NCBI RefSeq assembly: GCF_000807775.2
Contig: NZ_CP047385.1
Location: 744,001-808,000 of the forward strand
DNA length: 64,000 bases
Reading direction: 5' to 3'
Source of the DNA: Pandoraea fibrosis
GTDB lineage: Bacteria; Pseudomonadota; Gammaproteobacteria; Burkholderiales; Burkholderiaceae
Below the pieces are notes generated by a model, which saw nothing but the letters and a program-made list of their open reading frames with translations, ran no database searches and was not told the DNA's origin. A program made the translations under genes and the position numbers. This document shows, piece after piece, positions 1 to 8,180 of this stretch (position 1 is the stretch's first letter; each line of letters starts with the position of its first letter).

Positions 1-256
1 TGAGTGAATATTCCACCTTGGGTGGCACCACGGCATAGACCTCCCGATGGATCAGGCCATCGCGCTCGAGTTCGCGCAATGTCTGGGTGAGCATCTTCTT
101 GGAGATACCCGGCAGGCGGCGTTGCAACTCCCCGGTGCGCGTGGTGCCGCACTGCAACGCGTACAGCACCATGCTCGTCCACTTCACGCTGAAGAGTTCC
201 AGCACGCGACGCGGCACGCAGGTTTCTTCAAAAACGAATGGTTCGCGTTTGTTCAT
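1..256 (-). CDS. HxlR-family transcriptional regulator (partial, C-terminus outside window)
   Basis: The minus strand reads as an open frame from an ATG at 256 to the window edge (85 codons). It begins MNKREPFVFEETC and carries the HxlR winged-helix signature: Cys in the first 15 residues, then LFSVKWTSMVLYAL, the helix-turn-helix segment RLPGISKKMLTQTLREL, and the wing start DGLIHREVYAVVPPKVEYSL. HxlR proteins are small (about 110-150 aa) DNA-binding repressors or activators, often responsive to thiols or electrophiles. It is divergent from the broken luciferase-like monooxygenase at 414, so it probably controls that gene and itself. The target is inferred from position only. Confidence 0.88.
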   Translation of the reverse strand, partial: MNKREPFVFEETCVPRRVLELFSVKWTSMVLYALQCGTTRTGELQRRLPGISKKMLTQTLRELERDGLIHREVYAVVPPKVEYSL

Positions 257-413
257 GGTAACCAAATGGTGACTATTCAACTAAAGAGTGCCTACTGGGG
301 ATTTCGGCCCTTCCTCACTATACTTTGTGGCGGTAGTGCGCGTCATCTGGTGTGAGTGGCCATCAGGCCAGAAAATGCCGGATTCGGGCGCGCGCAGGAC
401 AATGGAGAACCCC

Positions 414-1419
414 ATGAGCAGTTTGTCGAAGACGGCCCTCTCGATGCTGGATCTGGTGCCGATACGCGCCGGCGGCACGGTGGCCGAAGCCCTGAAACAG
501 TCCACGGAGCTTGCTCAGCACGTCGAGCGACTGGGATTCCAGCGTTTCTGGCTGGCCGAGCATCACAATATGGACGGTATCGCGAGTTCGGCGACCGCAT
601 TGCTGATCGGCCATATTGCGGACAAGACGTCGCGCATTCGTGTGGGATCGGGCGGCGTCATGCTGCCGAACCATCCGCCGCTGGTCGTGGCGGAAAACTT
701 CGGTACTCTGGCTGCGCTGTATCCGGGGCGCATCGATCTGGGGTTGGGACGTGCTCCGGGCGCCGATCAGGCGACGATGCGCGCGCTGCGTCGCGACCGC
801 CTGCCTGTCGAATGGCGACGACTTCCCCGAACAAGTTGCCGAATTGCGTGCGTTGCTCGCGCCGGCGCAGCCGGGGCAACGGTTAGTCGCGACGCCTGGT
901 GCGGGCAGCGATATTCCCGTGTGGTTGCTGGGTTCGTCGCTGTTTTCGGCGCAACTCGCGGCACATCTGGGGCTGCCGTATGCGTTTGCGTCGCACTTCG
1001 CGCCGCGCTTCCTGTTTGACGCGCTAAGGCTTTACCGCGAGCTCTTCCGCCCGTCGGCGGTATTGGATAAGCCCTACGTGATGGTGGGCGTGCCCGTTGT
1101 CGCGGCACCGACGGATGAGGAAGCGGCATTTCTCGCGACGTCGGCGCAACAGAAGATTCTGGCCCTCATGCGCGGGCAGAGCCTGAAGCTGCAACCGCCG
1201 GTGGACGATATGGATGCGCGTTGGGACCCGGCCGAGCAGCATTCGGTGGAAGCGTTCCTCGGTGTGTCCGTAGTGGGCGGCCCGGAGCGCGTGAAAGCGG
1301 GGCTGTCCGATCTGGTTGAGCGCACGCAGGCCGATGAGTTGATGCTGGTGACCGACGTGTACGACCCCGCGTTGCGACTGCGTTCATGCGACATCGTTGC
1401 ATCGGTCTGCAAGTCCTGA
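414..1419 (+). pseudogene. Luciferase-like (LLM) flavin-dependent monooxygenase, frameshifted
   Basis: The ATG at 414 follows a GGAGAA ribosome site. The first frame gives a clear bacterial luciferase-like N-terminus ([33 protein letters not shown]) and then loses homology after MRALRRDRL. The rest of the family ([48 protein letters not shown]) continues one frame over to the stop at 1419. The break lies at a tandem 4-base duplication, CCTG CCTG, at 800-807. Removing one copy restores a single frame (RDRL-SNGDDF) of about 334 residues. The intact product would be an FMN/F420-type LLM oxidoreductase. This is either a recent pseudogene, a phase-variable site or a sequencing error. Confidence 0.85.
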
Positions 1420-1505
1420 CGATCCGCGCGTCGCGCTGGTAAGTGGGGGAATAGGGAGCGGACGGCACATGCGTCGCACGTGCTTCCCGCTCGCCCCCAT
1501 TTGCG

Positions 1506-2774
1506 TTAGCGAAAGCGCCCGATAGAGAACGGCGACAGGTCGATGGCAGGCCGCTCGCCCGTTACCAGCCCGGCAATCGTGCGGCCTGTCGACGCCGCCG
1601 CTGTCAGACCCACGTGACCGTGGCCAAAGGCATAGAACGCGTTCGGCACCTTCGAGGCGGCGCCAAGCACCGGCAATGAGTCGGGCGTGCTCGGGCGGAA
1701 GCCCTGCCAGCGCGCACCGTCGACCGATAGCGTCGGCTTCGTGCCTTTCACCGCTCGCGGAAACATTTTGTGCAACTGCCCCAGCAGGAGATCGGCACGT
1801 CGCCAGTTCGGTGGCGCTTGCAGCCCTGCGAGTTCGACCGTGCCTGCGCCGCGAAGGCGGCCGTTCATCGGCGTGGCGAACAGCTTGCCTTCGGCCCACA
1901 TGACAGGGCGTGATGGCATTTCGTCCGGTGCAGGAATTTCCACGTGATAGCCGCGCTCGGTATCGAAGACGATCCGGTCGCCCAACTGACGCACGAACGG
2001 CGCGGACCACGCGCCCGCCGCAACCACCACGGCGCTTGCGGCTTCGCGTCCCTTGTCGGTGTGTACGGCGACGGCCTGTGCGCCGTTGGTCTCGATGGCC
2101 GTGGCGGCAGCATCGACCACGCGGCCACCCCGTGCGACCACCTGCGCGCTCAGGCGCGCGAGGAGTGCGCCCGGATCCAGCGTGTGTCCCGTCTCGCTGA
2201 TGTATCGCGCGCCGACGAAGTCGTGCGATAGCGTCGGCTCGAACTCACGAAGCGCAGCCGCATCGAGTGACTCGATGTGCACGCCGTTATCGCGGCGAAG
2301 CGACATGCCCCCTTCGTCCCCCGCCATGCCGCTCTGGCTGGAGTAAGCGATGAGATAGCCGCGACGCGTGACCAGATCGTTGGCGTTCGCATCGTCGAGC
2401 AGGGGTTGATAGGCGTCGAGCGCGGGGCCGAGCAGCGCGCGCAGTGCGCGAGCCTGAGCGGCCACGCGAGCGGGCTGGCTCGCCGCGACGAAGCGCATGA
2501 GCCACGGCACCATGCGGGGGAGATAGCGCCACCGCAGCACCAGCGGGCCATCCGGTTGCATCAGCCAGCCGGGGACTTGCCACAGCACGCCGGGCATCGC
2601 GATCGGCACAACCGACGAGCCGTTGATGCAGCCCGCATTGCCGAGCGATGCTGCCTGACGCGCCGACTGCCGGTCGACGATGACGACCGAATGGCCTGCG
2701 CGTTGAAGATACGCGGCGGTACATACGCCGACCAAACCGCCCCCGATAACGACGACGGGACGTGATTCGTTCAT
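1506..2774 (-). CDS. FAD-dependent D-amino acid dehydrogenase-like oxidoreductase (DadA family)
   Basis: This 422-residue protein starts at the ATG at 2774. An upstream in-frame ATG at 2831 would add 19 residues before the nucleotide-binding fold and is not favoured. A Rossmann dinucleotide motif VVVIGGGLVGVCTAAYL lies at residues 6-22 and ends in an acidic VDRQ, as in the DAO/DadA family. The C-terminus has the conserved GHGHVGLTAAASTGR segment that closes over FAD. Family members oxidise D-amino acids or glycine-like amines, passing electrons to the respiratory chain or oxygen. The length matches DadA small subunits. No racemase or Lrp regulator lies beside it, so the substrate is unknown. 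Confidence 0.85.
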   Translation of the reverse strand: MNESRPVVVIGGGLVGVCTAAYLQRAGHSVVIVDRQSARQAASLGNAGCINGSSVVPIAMPGVLWQVPGWLMQPDGPLVLRWRYLPRMVPWLMRFVAASQPARVAAQARALRALLGPALDAYQPLLDDANANDLVTRRGYLIAYSSQSGMAGDEGGMSLRRDNGVHIESLDAAALREFEPTLSHDFVGARYISETGHTLDPGALLARLSAQVVARGGRVVDAAATAIETNGAQAVAVHTDKGREAASAVVVAAGAWSAPFVRQLGDRIVFDTERGYHVEIPAPDEMPSRPVMWAEGKLFATPMNGRLRGAGTVELAGLQAPPNWRRADLLLGQLHKMFPRAVKGTKPTLSVDGARWQGFRPSTPDSLPVLGAASKVPNAFYAFGHGHVGLTAAASTGRTIAGLVTGERPAIDLSPFSIGRFR

Positions 2775-2859
2775 GAAGCCGTCCTGCAAAAGCACGAAAG
2801 CGCCTAGTGTACTTCGTTGTGTGCGTGTCACCAGGCGCCTTCAACATTCATGAGCGCTG

Positions 2860-3693
2860 TCAGATCATCTCCAGGGGACGTTTGCGCGAGGGGGCCTCGA
2901 AATGATGGTCAAGCAAGGCGAGTTCCTCGGGGCTCAGAACGATGTCGTGCGCGGCGCGATTGGCGCGCACATGGTCTGCCGTGCTCGCTTTGGGAATCGC
3001 GATGACGCCCGGTCGGTGCAATACCCAGGCGAGTGCGATCTGCAGCGGCTCGACGTGATGCGCCCGAGCGATGTCGTCCAGCCCCGCCTTTGTCGCCAGT
3101 CGTCCCTGTTCGATGGGCGAATACGCCATCATCGGCATGCCACGCTCGGCAAGCCACGGCTTGAGGTCGAAGTCGGGGCCACGCCGCGACAGGTTGTACA
3201 GCACCTGATTCGTCGCACACGCATTGCCACCACGGGCGTCGAACAATTCCTCCATGTCGTCCACATCGAAGTTGCTGACGCCCCAATGTCGGATCTTGCC
3301 TGCCTGACGCAAGGCTTCGAACCCGGCAATCGTTTCTTCGAGCGGCACGTCGCCACGCCAGTGCAGCAGGTATAGATCGAGACGGTCGGTGCGCAGGCGC
3401 TCAAGACTGCGCTCGCAAGCGGCAATGACGCCGCGCTGCGAGGCGTTGTGCGGGTAGACCTTGCTCACGAGAAATACTTCGTCGCGTAGCCCGTCGAGGG
3501 CTTCGCCAACGAGACGCTCGGTCGCGCCCTCGCCATACATTTCGGCCGTATCGACGAGCGTCATGCCCAGCGAGACACCGAGCCGTAACGCTTCGATTTC
3601 CTCGCGTCGCCGCGCCGCCTTCTCACCCATCATCCACGTGCCCTGACCAAGCACGGGTACGGTTTCGCCTCCGGGAAATGAGATGTCTCGCAT
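2860..3693 (-). CDS. Aldo/keto reductase
   Basis: The 277-residue product starts at the ATG at 3693 behind a strong GGAGGA site. The upstream ATG at 3768 has no such site. The AKR catalytic tetrad is visible: Asp and Tyr in DTAEMYGEG, Lys in LVSKVYPHN and His in LYLLHWRG. The NADPH-binding end (VIAIPKAS, DHVRANRAA) is also present. It is expected to be a cytosolic, monomeric TIM-barrel enzyme reducing aldehydes or ketones with NADPH, resembling the YeaE/2,5-diketo-gluconate reductase-like group. It runs in the same direction as the oxidase gene at 1506, 85 bp away. The natural substrate cannot be read from the sequence. Confidence 0.88.
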   Translation of the reverse strand: MRDISFPGGETVPVLGQGTWMMGEKAARRREEIEALRLGVSLGMTLVDTAEMYGEGATERLVGEALDGLRDEVFLVSKVYPHNASQRGVIAACERSLERLRTDRLDLYLLHWRGDVPLEETIAGFEALRQAGKIRHWGVSNFDVDDMEELFDARGGNACATNQVLYNLSRRGPDFDLKPWLAERGMPMMAYSPIEQGRLATKAGLDDIARAHHVEPLQIALAWVLHRPGVIAIPKASTADHVRANRAAHDIVLSPEELALLDHHFEAPSRKRPLEMI

Positions 3694-4022
3694 CGTCTGT
3701 CCTCCATGATTTTGGTAACCATTATCGGCCCGCAGGTCGAGCCATGACCAGCACTGTGAGGGGTACACGCAACACTTCGCGGTGTCGTCCTATCTTTTGA
3801 CCCGGATTCGTCCTAGGCACGGCTCGGATATCCCCGCTATTGCATTCGTGCACCGATTCTCTCGGATAGTTCACAGACCCCTGGCGGCACTGCCGCGATA
3901 AGCTGATTTCACCGATGCACATGGCGAATGTTGCTCCGCAGCGAGACGGCTCGGTGATGGCTCCGGCCGTGTGCATCGGACCTGTGAAGATCGGTAGCAA
4001 GAGAGGTGTTTGGGACGCGCCC

Positions 4023-4049
4023 AAAAAAGAAGCCCCGCGAGCGGGGCTT
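4023..4049 (-). terminator. Rho-independent terminator (minus strand)
   Basis: A 9-bp perfect GC-rich stem (4030-4038 with 4041-4049, two-base loop) is followed on the minus strand by C and six T residues. No minus-strand protein gene ends here, so the terminator implies an RNA transcript starting somewhere upstream on the minus strand. A second perfect 8-bp hairpin with a 7-base loop lies just before it at 4053-4075. Confidence 0.7.
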
Positions 4050-4215
4050 AAAGGCCGACCATGCGACGGTCGGCCAAGGAGGTTCATCCTGCGGGCGCGC
4101 ATCGGATATCGGTGGAAAATCCGTAGACATTCGTGCTTGCCCGAGACGTATTGTCGGCATAGCAACGCCGTCCGTGGGGAGGAGGAATCCGAATGCAAGG
4201 AGGAAACTTGAAGTA
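4023..4215 (-). ncRNA. Candidate small RNA with repeated anti-Shine-Dalgarno motifs
   Basis: Read on the minus strand, this interval contains three C/U-rich motifs able to pair with ribosome binding sites: CCTCCTT near 4203-4197, CCTCCTCCCC at 4185-4176 and CCTCCTT at 4082-4076. They are followed by two successive hairpins, the second ending in CTTTTTT. That is the general architecture of trans-acting riboregulators that base-pair with ribosome sites. The 5' end is a guess because I could not identify a clear promoter. It could instead be the untranslated tail of an unrecognised transcript. Confidence 0.33.
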
Positions 4216-4299
4216 ACAACTGTGACGATTTGTGACCTTTTCGCGTAACAGGTGGGACGCCATAATGGGGGACCTGCAAACAGAAGAGGAATCCCAGAG

Positions 4300-4872
4300 A
4301 TGGATAACGCGATCAAGTTTCGCTCGCGCGGCTCGCCGCTTTCGTCGAACGCACGCTATGCGCCGCCCGCTATCTTCTTTCACTGGGCGATTGCGTTGCT
4401 CATTGTGATCGCCTATGCGGCGGTCATCACGAAGGGGTATCTGCCGAAAGGCAGCGCGCCGCGCGCGTTATCCATGACGATTCACGAGTGGGCCGGTGTC
4501 ATGGTGCTGGTACTGGCGGTGCCGCGTCTGCTCTGGCGATTGATCAAGGGCGCGCCGGGGCCGTTACCCGGTCAGGGCTGGCTGGTGCGGGCACTCTCGG
4601 CTGCGGTGCATCTGTTGCTATACCTGTTCCTGTTTGCACAGCCGGTACTGGGGTATCTCACGCTCAATGCGGGGGGACATGGGCTCACGATCCCGGGGTT
4701 GGATATCGCGCTGCCGCAACTCATCGCGAAGGACGATGACGTGCGACGGTCGATCAAGGAGATTCACGAAACACTGGGTAGCGCGTTCTATTGGGTGATC
4801 GGCCTTCATGCACTGGCCGCGCTGTGGCATCACTACTTCCGTCGCGACGACACGCTGCGTCGCATGCTCTGA
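4300..4872 (+). CDS. Cytochrome b561 family protein
   Basis: This 190-residue protein begins at the ATG at 4300, downstream of an AGAGGA site. It shows four hydrophobic spans and the b561 histidine pattern: FHWAIALL in helix 1, TIHEWAGVMVL before helix 2, SAAVHLLLYLFLF in helix 3 and GLHALAALWHHYF in helix 4. These residues would ligate two b-type haems. Members of this bacterial family carry electrons between ubiquinol and a periplasmic acceptor, and some act as superoxide oxidases. It lies convergent to the TonB receptor gene with 108 bp between them. Confidence 0.9.
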   Translation: MDNAIKFRSRGSPLSSNARYAPPAIFFHWAIALLIVIAYAAVITKGYLPKGSAPRALSMTIHEWAGVMVLVLAVPRLLWRLIKGAPGPLPGQGWLVRALSAAVHLLLYLFLFAQPVLGYLTLNAGGHGLTIPGLDIALPQLIAKDDDVRRSIKEIHETLGSAFYWVIGLHALAALWHHYFRRDDTLRRML

Positions 4873-4980
4873 GCGCCGGCGGCCGTCGTACCTGTATGAC
4901 GTACCGCCGGGGCGGGGACGACGCCGCTTCATGCGCCGCACCCGCCCCGCACAGCCAGTTCGTTACCAGTCTGTTAAGCG

Positions 4981-7248
4981 TCAGAACGCAAAACGCACGC
5001 CCGCGAACACGCTTCTGCCGTCGCCCGGATAGAACACGGCAGTGTTGGCTGTGCGGGCGTCGGTCACCGTGCTGAAGTCGGTGACGTAGCGTTTGTCGGT
5101 CAGGTTGCGAGCGTCGACATAGAACGTGACACCGCGCTGGATCAGGTACGACGCCTGTACGCCGAGCAACGTGTAGCCAGGCACGCGCATCGTGTTGGCG
5201 TAGTCGACCCACGCGCCGGTCGGCACCCAGTCGAGCGACGCGGAGATCTGGAAGCGGTTAGACAGCGCATAGCCGAGCGTCGTGCGCAATACGTTAGTCG
5301 GCACGCCGGCGATGCGATTGTTTCCGTACTGCGGATCGTCGCGGAAACGGAAATCGCTGTAGTTCCAGATTTGCGACAGCGTGACGCGATCGCCGGTGGC
5401 CACCACGTTCCTGAACAGATCCACCGCAGCGCCGACTTCCAGACCTTGCAGCACAGTCTTGTTCGCGTTGAAGGTTGAGGCCGGGATGTCGGGCGACGTC
5501 GTGTACTGCAGCAGTTGGTCGCGTACCAGCGAACGATAGGCCGTCACGTCCCACGCCACACGGTCGAGTTTGCCGCGCGTGCCGGCTTCGATCGTCCAGG
5601 CGTGTTGCGATGCCAGCGGAACGAAGCGCGAAGTGGTGCCGAACGTCTGCGACAGATCGGTGAAGTCCGGCACATCGGCGCTGCGGGTGATATCGATGAA
5701 GGCTTGCACGTCCTTGCGAGGCTCCCACAACAGCCCGATCTTCGGATTGACGCCCGAATAGGCGGCGCTCGTCGAACGATAGTTGGGATCGCCCGGCAGG
5801 CCACCGTAGTCGATGTATTGGCGCACGTCGCGGTAGGCCTTCGCACCCACCATCAGGCCGAGCGTCGGCAGGAAGAACAGGCGGTTTTCGAAGTACGCCT
5901 CGTAGTTGTATGCGCTCTGACGGGAGTCGAGCGTTTGTGCGCCGCGATTGCCGTTCACGTTGACGTACTGGTCGGCCTTCGTATTTCCGCCGAAGAAGCG
6001 TGCGCCGACGATGAGATCGTTGCGCATGCCCGCGAGCGTCAGGTTGGCCGTGTAGCGCGGTGCGACGCCGTAGGTCCAGCCGTCCTGATCGATGACCTGA
6101 AAGATCGGGTGATACAGGCTCTTGTGAATGACCCACGACGCAATGTCGAGCTGGCCGGTGGCGAAGCGAATTGTCGTCAGGTTGCCGAGCCGCTCGGTGC
6201 GGGTGTTGCGCGCCTGATCCCCCGAGACGGCCGATGCGGCCGCTTTCGTCGGATTGTTGAGCGCGTCGTACAGCGAGAGCGTGCCGGGCAACTTCTGGTC
6301 GACGATATACGCACCGAAGAAGAAGCGGGTTTCAACGTTCGGCGAGAACTTATAGCCAATATTGGCGTTGATCTGCGCGTAGTTGCCCTTGTCGTGGTCG
6401 CGATAGCCGTCCGAGCGGTTCAGCGTGACGGTCGCGAGTGCGTCCAGCGGGCCGAAGATGCGAGACATCTGGCCGCTGGCGCGCACGGTGCCGAAGCTGC
6501 CACCCTCGAGGCGAAACTGATTGGGCGCGTCGGCCGTATAGGCGGTCGGGGTAACGAAGTTCAGCGCGCCCCCAAGTGTCGTCGTTCCGTAGGTGAGGCC
6601 GTTACCGCCTTTGTAGACCTCGGTGGAGCGCAGGCCCATGGGGTCGATCTGGTAGTAGTCGCCGCTGCCATCGGCCGAATTGGTCGGAATGCCGTCCTGA
6701 AGAATATCGAGTCCGCGAACGTGATAGCCGCGTGCGATGCCGGAGCCGCGAATCGACACACGCAGTTCCTGGCCGTAGCGGTTCTGCACGTAGACGCCGG
6801 GGGTGTCCTTGAGGATGTCCCGCAAGTTGAAGGCGTAGGTGTTCTGGTACGAATCGGCGTCAACGAAGCTCACGGCACCTGCCGTCTGGAACAGGTTGGC
6901 CTTTTGCTCGGCTACGCTCGGCGAGGTGAGCGACTCCGCGGGGGCGGTCACGGTGGTCAGCGGCAGCGAGGCAGTCGGAACGTCCGGCGCGGGCGCGGCG
7001 GAGGGAACTGCCACCTGTGCCAGCGACATCGCAGGGGCAAGCGTCGCGGGCTGCGCGCTCCGCGCGGACGACATCGCGTGGGCGTCAGGGTGGTTGCCGG
7101 TGTGCGTGGCCGCATGCGTTGCGTCGATTGCAACGCTCAGGCCGGTGGCCGCCGGATCGTTGGTGAGTGCGTGTGCCGTGCTGCCCAGCGAGGCGAGGGC
7201 AAGCGCGATGGCCGTTTTCAACGGCTTCTGTGTCATGGGACGTGACAT
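4981..7248 (-). CDS. TonB-dependent outer-membrane receptor
   Basis: This 755-residue product starts at the ATG at 7248 after a purine-rich AGAGAGAGA site. A second ATG lies four codons on. A signal peptide ends near STAHA. About 70 low-complexity Ala/Pro/Thr residues follow, then a plug domain from about residue 110 with FNLRDILKDTPGVYVQ, VSIRGSGI, LQDGIPTNSADG and VYKGGNGLTYG. A long beta-barrel ends in GVRFAF with C-terminal Phe. The overall style is that of FecA-like metal or siderophore receptors. The upstream DUF2946 gene in the same orientation suggests a metal ligand, perhaps copper, but no ligand-specific residue was recognised. The long linker before the plug is unusual. Confidence 0.9.
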   Translation of the reverse strand: MSRPMTQKPLKTAIALALASLGSTAHALTNDPAATGLSVAIDATHAATHTGNHPDAHAMSSARSAQPATLAPAMSLAQVAVPSAAPAPDVPTASLPLTTVTAPAESLTSPSVAEQKANLFQTAGAVSFVDADSYQNTYAFNLRDILKDTPGVYVQNRYGQELRVSIRGSGIARGYHVRGLDILQDGIPTNSADGSGDYYQIDPMGLRSTEVYKGGNGLTYGTTTLGGALNFVTPTAYTADAPNQFRLEGGSFGTVRASGQMSRIFGPLDALATVTLNRSDGYRDHDKGNYAQINANIGYKFSPNVETRFFFGAYIVDQKLPGTLSLYDALNNPTKAAASAVSGDQARNTRTERLGNLTTIRFATGQLDIASWVIHKSLYHPIFQVIDQDGWTYGVAPRYTANLTLAGMRNDLIVGARFFGGNTKADQYVNVNGNRGAQTLDSRQSAYNYEAYFENRLFFLPTLGLMVGAKAYRDVRQYIDYGGLPGDPNYRSTSAAYSGVNPKIGLLWEPRKDVQAFIDITRSADVPDFTDLSQTFGTTSRFVPLASQHAWTIEAGTRGKLDRVAWDVTAYRSLVRDQLLQYTTSPDIPASTFNANKTVLQGLEVGAAVDLFRNVVATGDRVTLSQIWNYSDFRFRDDPQYGNNRIAGVPTNVLRTTLGYALSNRFQISASLDWVPTGAWVDYANTMRVPGYTLLGVQASYLIQRGVTFYVDARNLTDKRYVTDFSTVTDARTANTAVFYPGDGRSVFAGVRFAF

Positions 7249-7491
7249 GAGTCTCTCTCTCGCGACCGCATTGCGGCCGCCTGATGATCGTGATGTGCCG
7301 AACGTTTGCCGCACACGCCCGCCACAGACGGGAATGACATTAACCCGCGCGTGGCGGTGACCACGACCGACGTGAGCGATGTCGTGACAGCGCGTGCAGA
7401 TGGCGGCAAGACGAGCTAACGAAGCCCGTTGCGTTCGGCAAGGCCTTCCGGTATCTCCGTTACGTTCGGTATCGACCGGAAGTCGAAGGGA

Positions 7492-7989
7492 TCAGACGGC
7501 GAGAGCGGGCGGTGCGCGCGCGAGGGCGGCAGAGAAGCGGTCGCGCGGGTAATACGGCACCAGCACTCGGGGGGCGGTGGCGATACCAGCGGGCGCGGCA
7601 GGCGGGGGGGAGAGAAAATTGGTGGCGACAAGCGGCTGATGGGCCCAAAGCGCACAGTAGCCGCATTTTTCCCAGTGATCGGACGAGGCAAGCGAGTGAT
7701 CCGCGCCATCGTGGCTGCTATGCAGGCGGGTGGCCTGTGGCTGCGCGGGCGGTGCTTGTGCGTCGTCGTGACCGGTGTGTCCGTCGTGGGCCGCTTCACG
7801 CTGAGCGTCGGCGCGCGGCGTGGTGTTCGTGCCGAGCGAGGCTTGTGTGCCCTGTACGGTGCAATAGACCGCGAACGGGTCCTGCTGCATCGCGGCGCGC
7901 CATTGCGCAATCGCCGGCATGAGCGCTGCCAGCAGGATCGCCAGCAAGGCGATCCCGATTGCGACGCGGTGCTGACGGAGCTTGCGCAT
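7492..7989 (-). CDS. DUF2946-type putative metal-binding membrane-anchored protein
   Basis: This 165-residue protein has an N-terminal hydrophobic segment (IGIALLAILLAALMPAIAQW). A His-rich middle (HDGHTGHDD, HSSHDGADHS) follows, and then DHWEKCGYCALWAHQP with a CxxC pair. That matches DUF2946, small periplasm-facing proteins that recur next to copper or other metal TonB receptors. It lies 243 bp upstream of the TonB receptor on the same strand, so the two may be co-transcribed. The His and Cys residues make transition-metal binding likely; which metal is inference. The start ATG at 7989 precedes the only hydrophobic anchor. Confidence 0.72.
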   Translation of the reverse strand: MRKLRQHRVAIGIALLAILLAALMPAIAQWRAAMQQDPFAVYCTVQGTQASLGTNTTPRADAQREAAHDGHTGHDDAQAPPAQPQATRLHSSHDGADHSLASSDHWEKCGYCALWAHQPLVATNFLSPPPAAPAGIATAPRVLVPYYPRDRFSAALARAPPALAV

Positions 7990-8131
7990 GCCTGGGCCGG
8001 ATGACGAAATGGGAAAAAATCAGGGAACCAGGCATTGTAGGTGCTGTCGCCGAGCGGCGTAAATGCTTTGCGTTCTCATGTAGGGAGCACGCGACAATTT
8101 GCCGCATCGGCCATTCGGATGAGTTCGGATG

Positions 8132-8168
8132 AAAAAAAGAACGCCACAGCCCCCCAGCGTGCGGCGCT
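8132..8168 (-). terminator. Rho-independent terminator of the OmpW gene
   Basis: On the minus strand an imperfect stem (GCGCCGCA... paired with ...TGTGGCGT) flanks a G-rich loop. It is followed by TTCTTTTTTT, starting 13 bases past the OmpW stop codon. Confidence 0.62.
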
Positions 8169-8180
8169 CTACACCGGATA

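Larger units (their letters stand above)
3694..4299. other. Gene-free 606-bp intergenic region, highly structured
   Basis: No convincing protein gene lies here. The only long frame (minus strand, 3722-4279) has no family resemblance and no ribosome site. The region holds an inverted repeat of 10 perfect bases (3912-3921 with 3970-3979, extendable across one mismatch), a terminator-like hairpin at 4023-4049, a second hairpin at 4053-4075, and three Shine-Dalgarno-like purine runs on the plus strand (AAGGAGG at 4076 and 4197, GGGGAGGAGG at 4176). The last 30 bases form the ribosome site region of the cytochrome gene. Confidence 0.6.

Noticed and set aside
3912..3979. Possible riboswitch (SAH-like wording CCGAG...GGAGC seen on the minus strand)
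   Set aside because: The order and loops do not fit the SAH, cobalamin, TPP, FMN or glycine consensus as I know them, and no relevant gene follows.
3722..4279. 185-codon minus-strand frame in the intergenic region
   Set aside because: It runs through both hairpins and the T-run of a terminator, lacks a start signal and has no coherent composition.
5515..7245. 576-codon open frame on the plus strand opposite the TonB receptor
   Set aside because: It is a shadow frame produced by codon bias; no ribosome site or recognisable domain, while the minus strand is a clear receptor.
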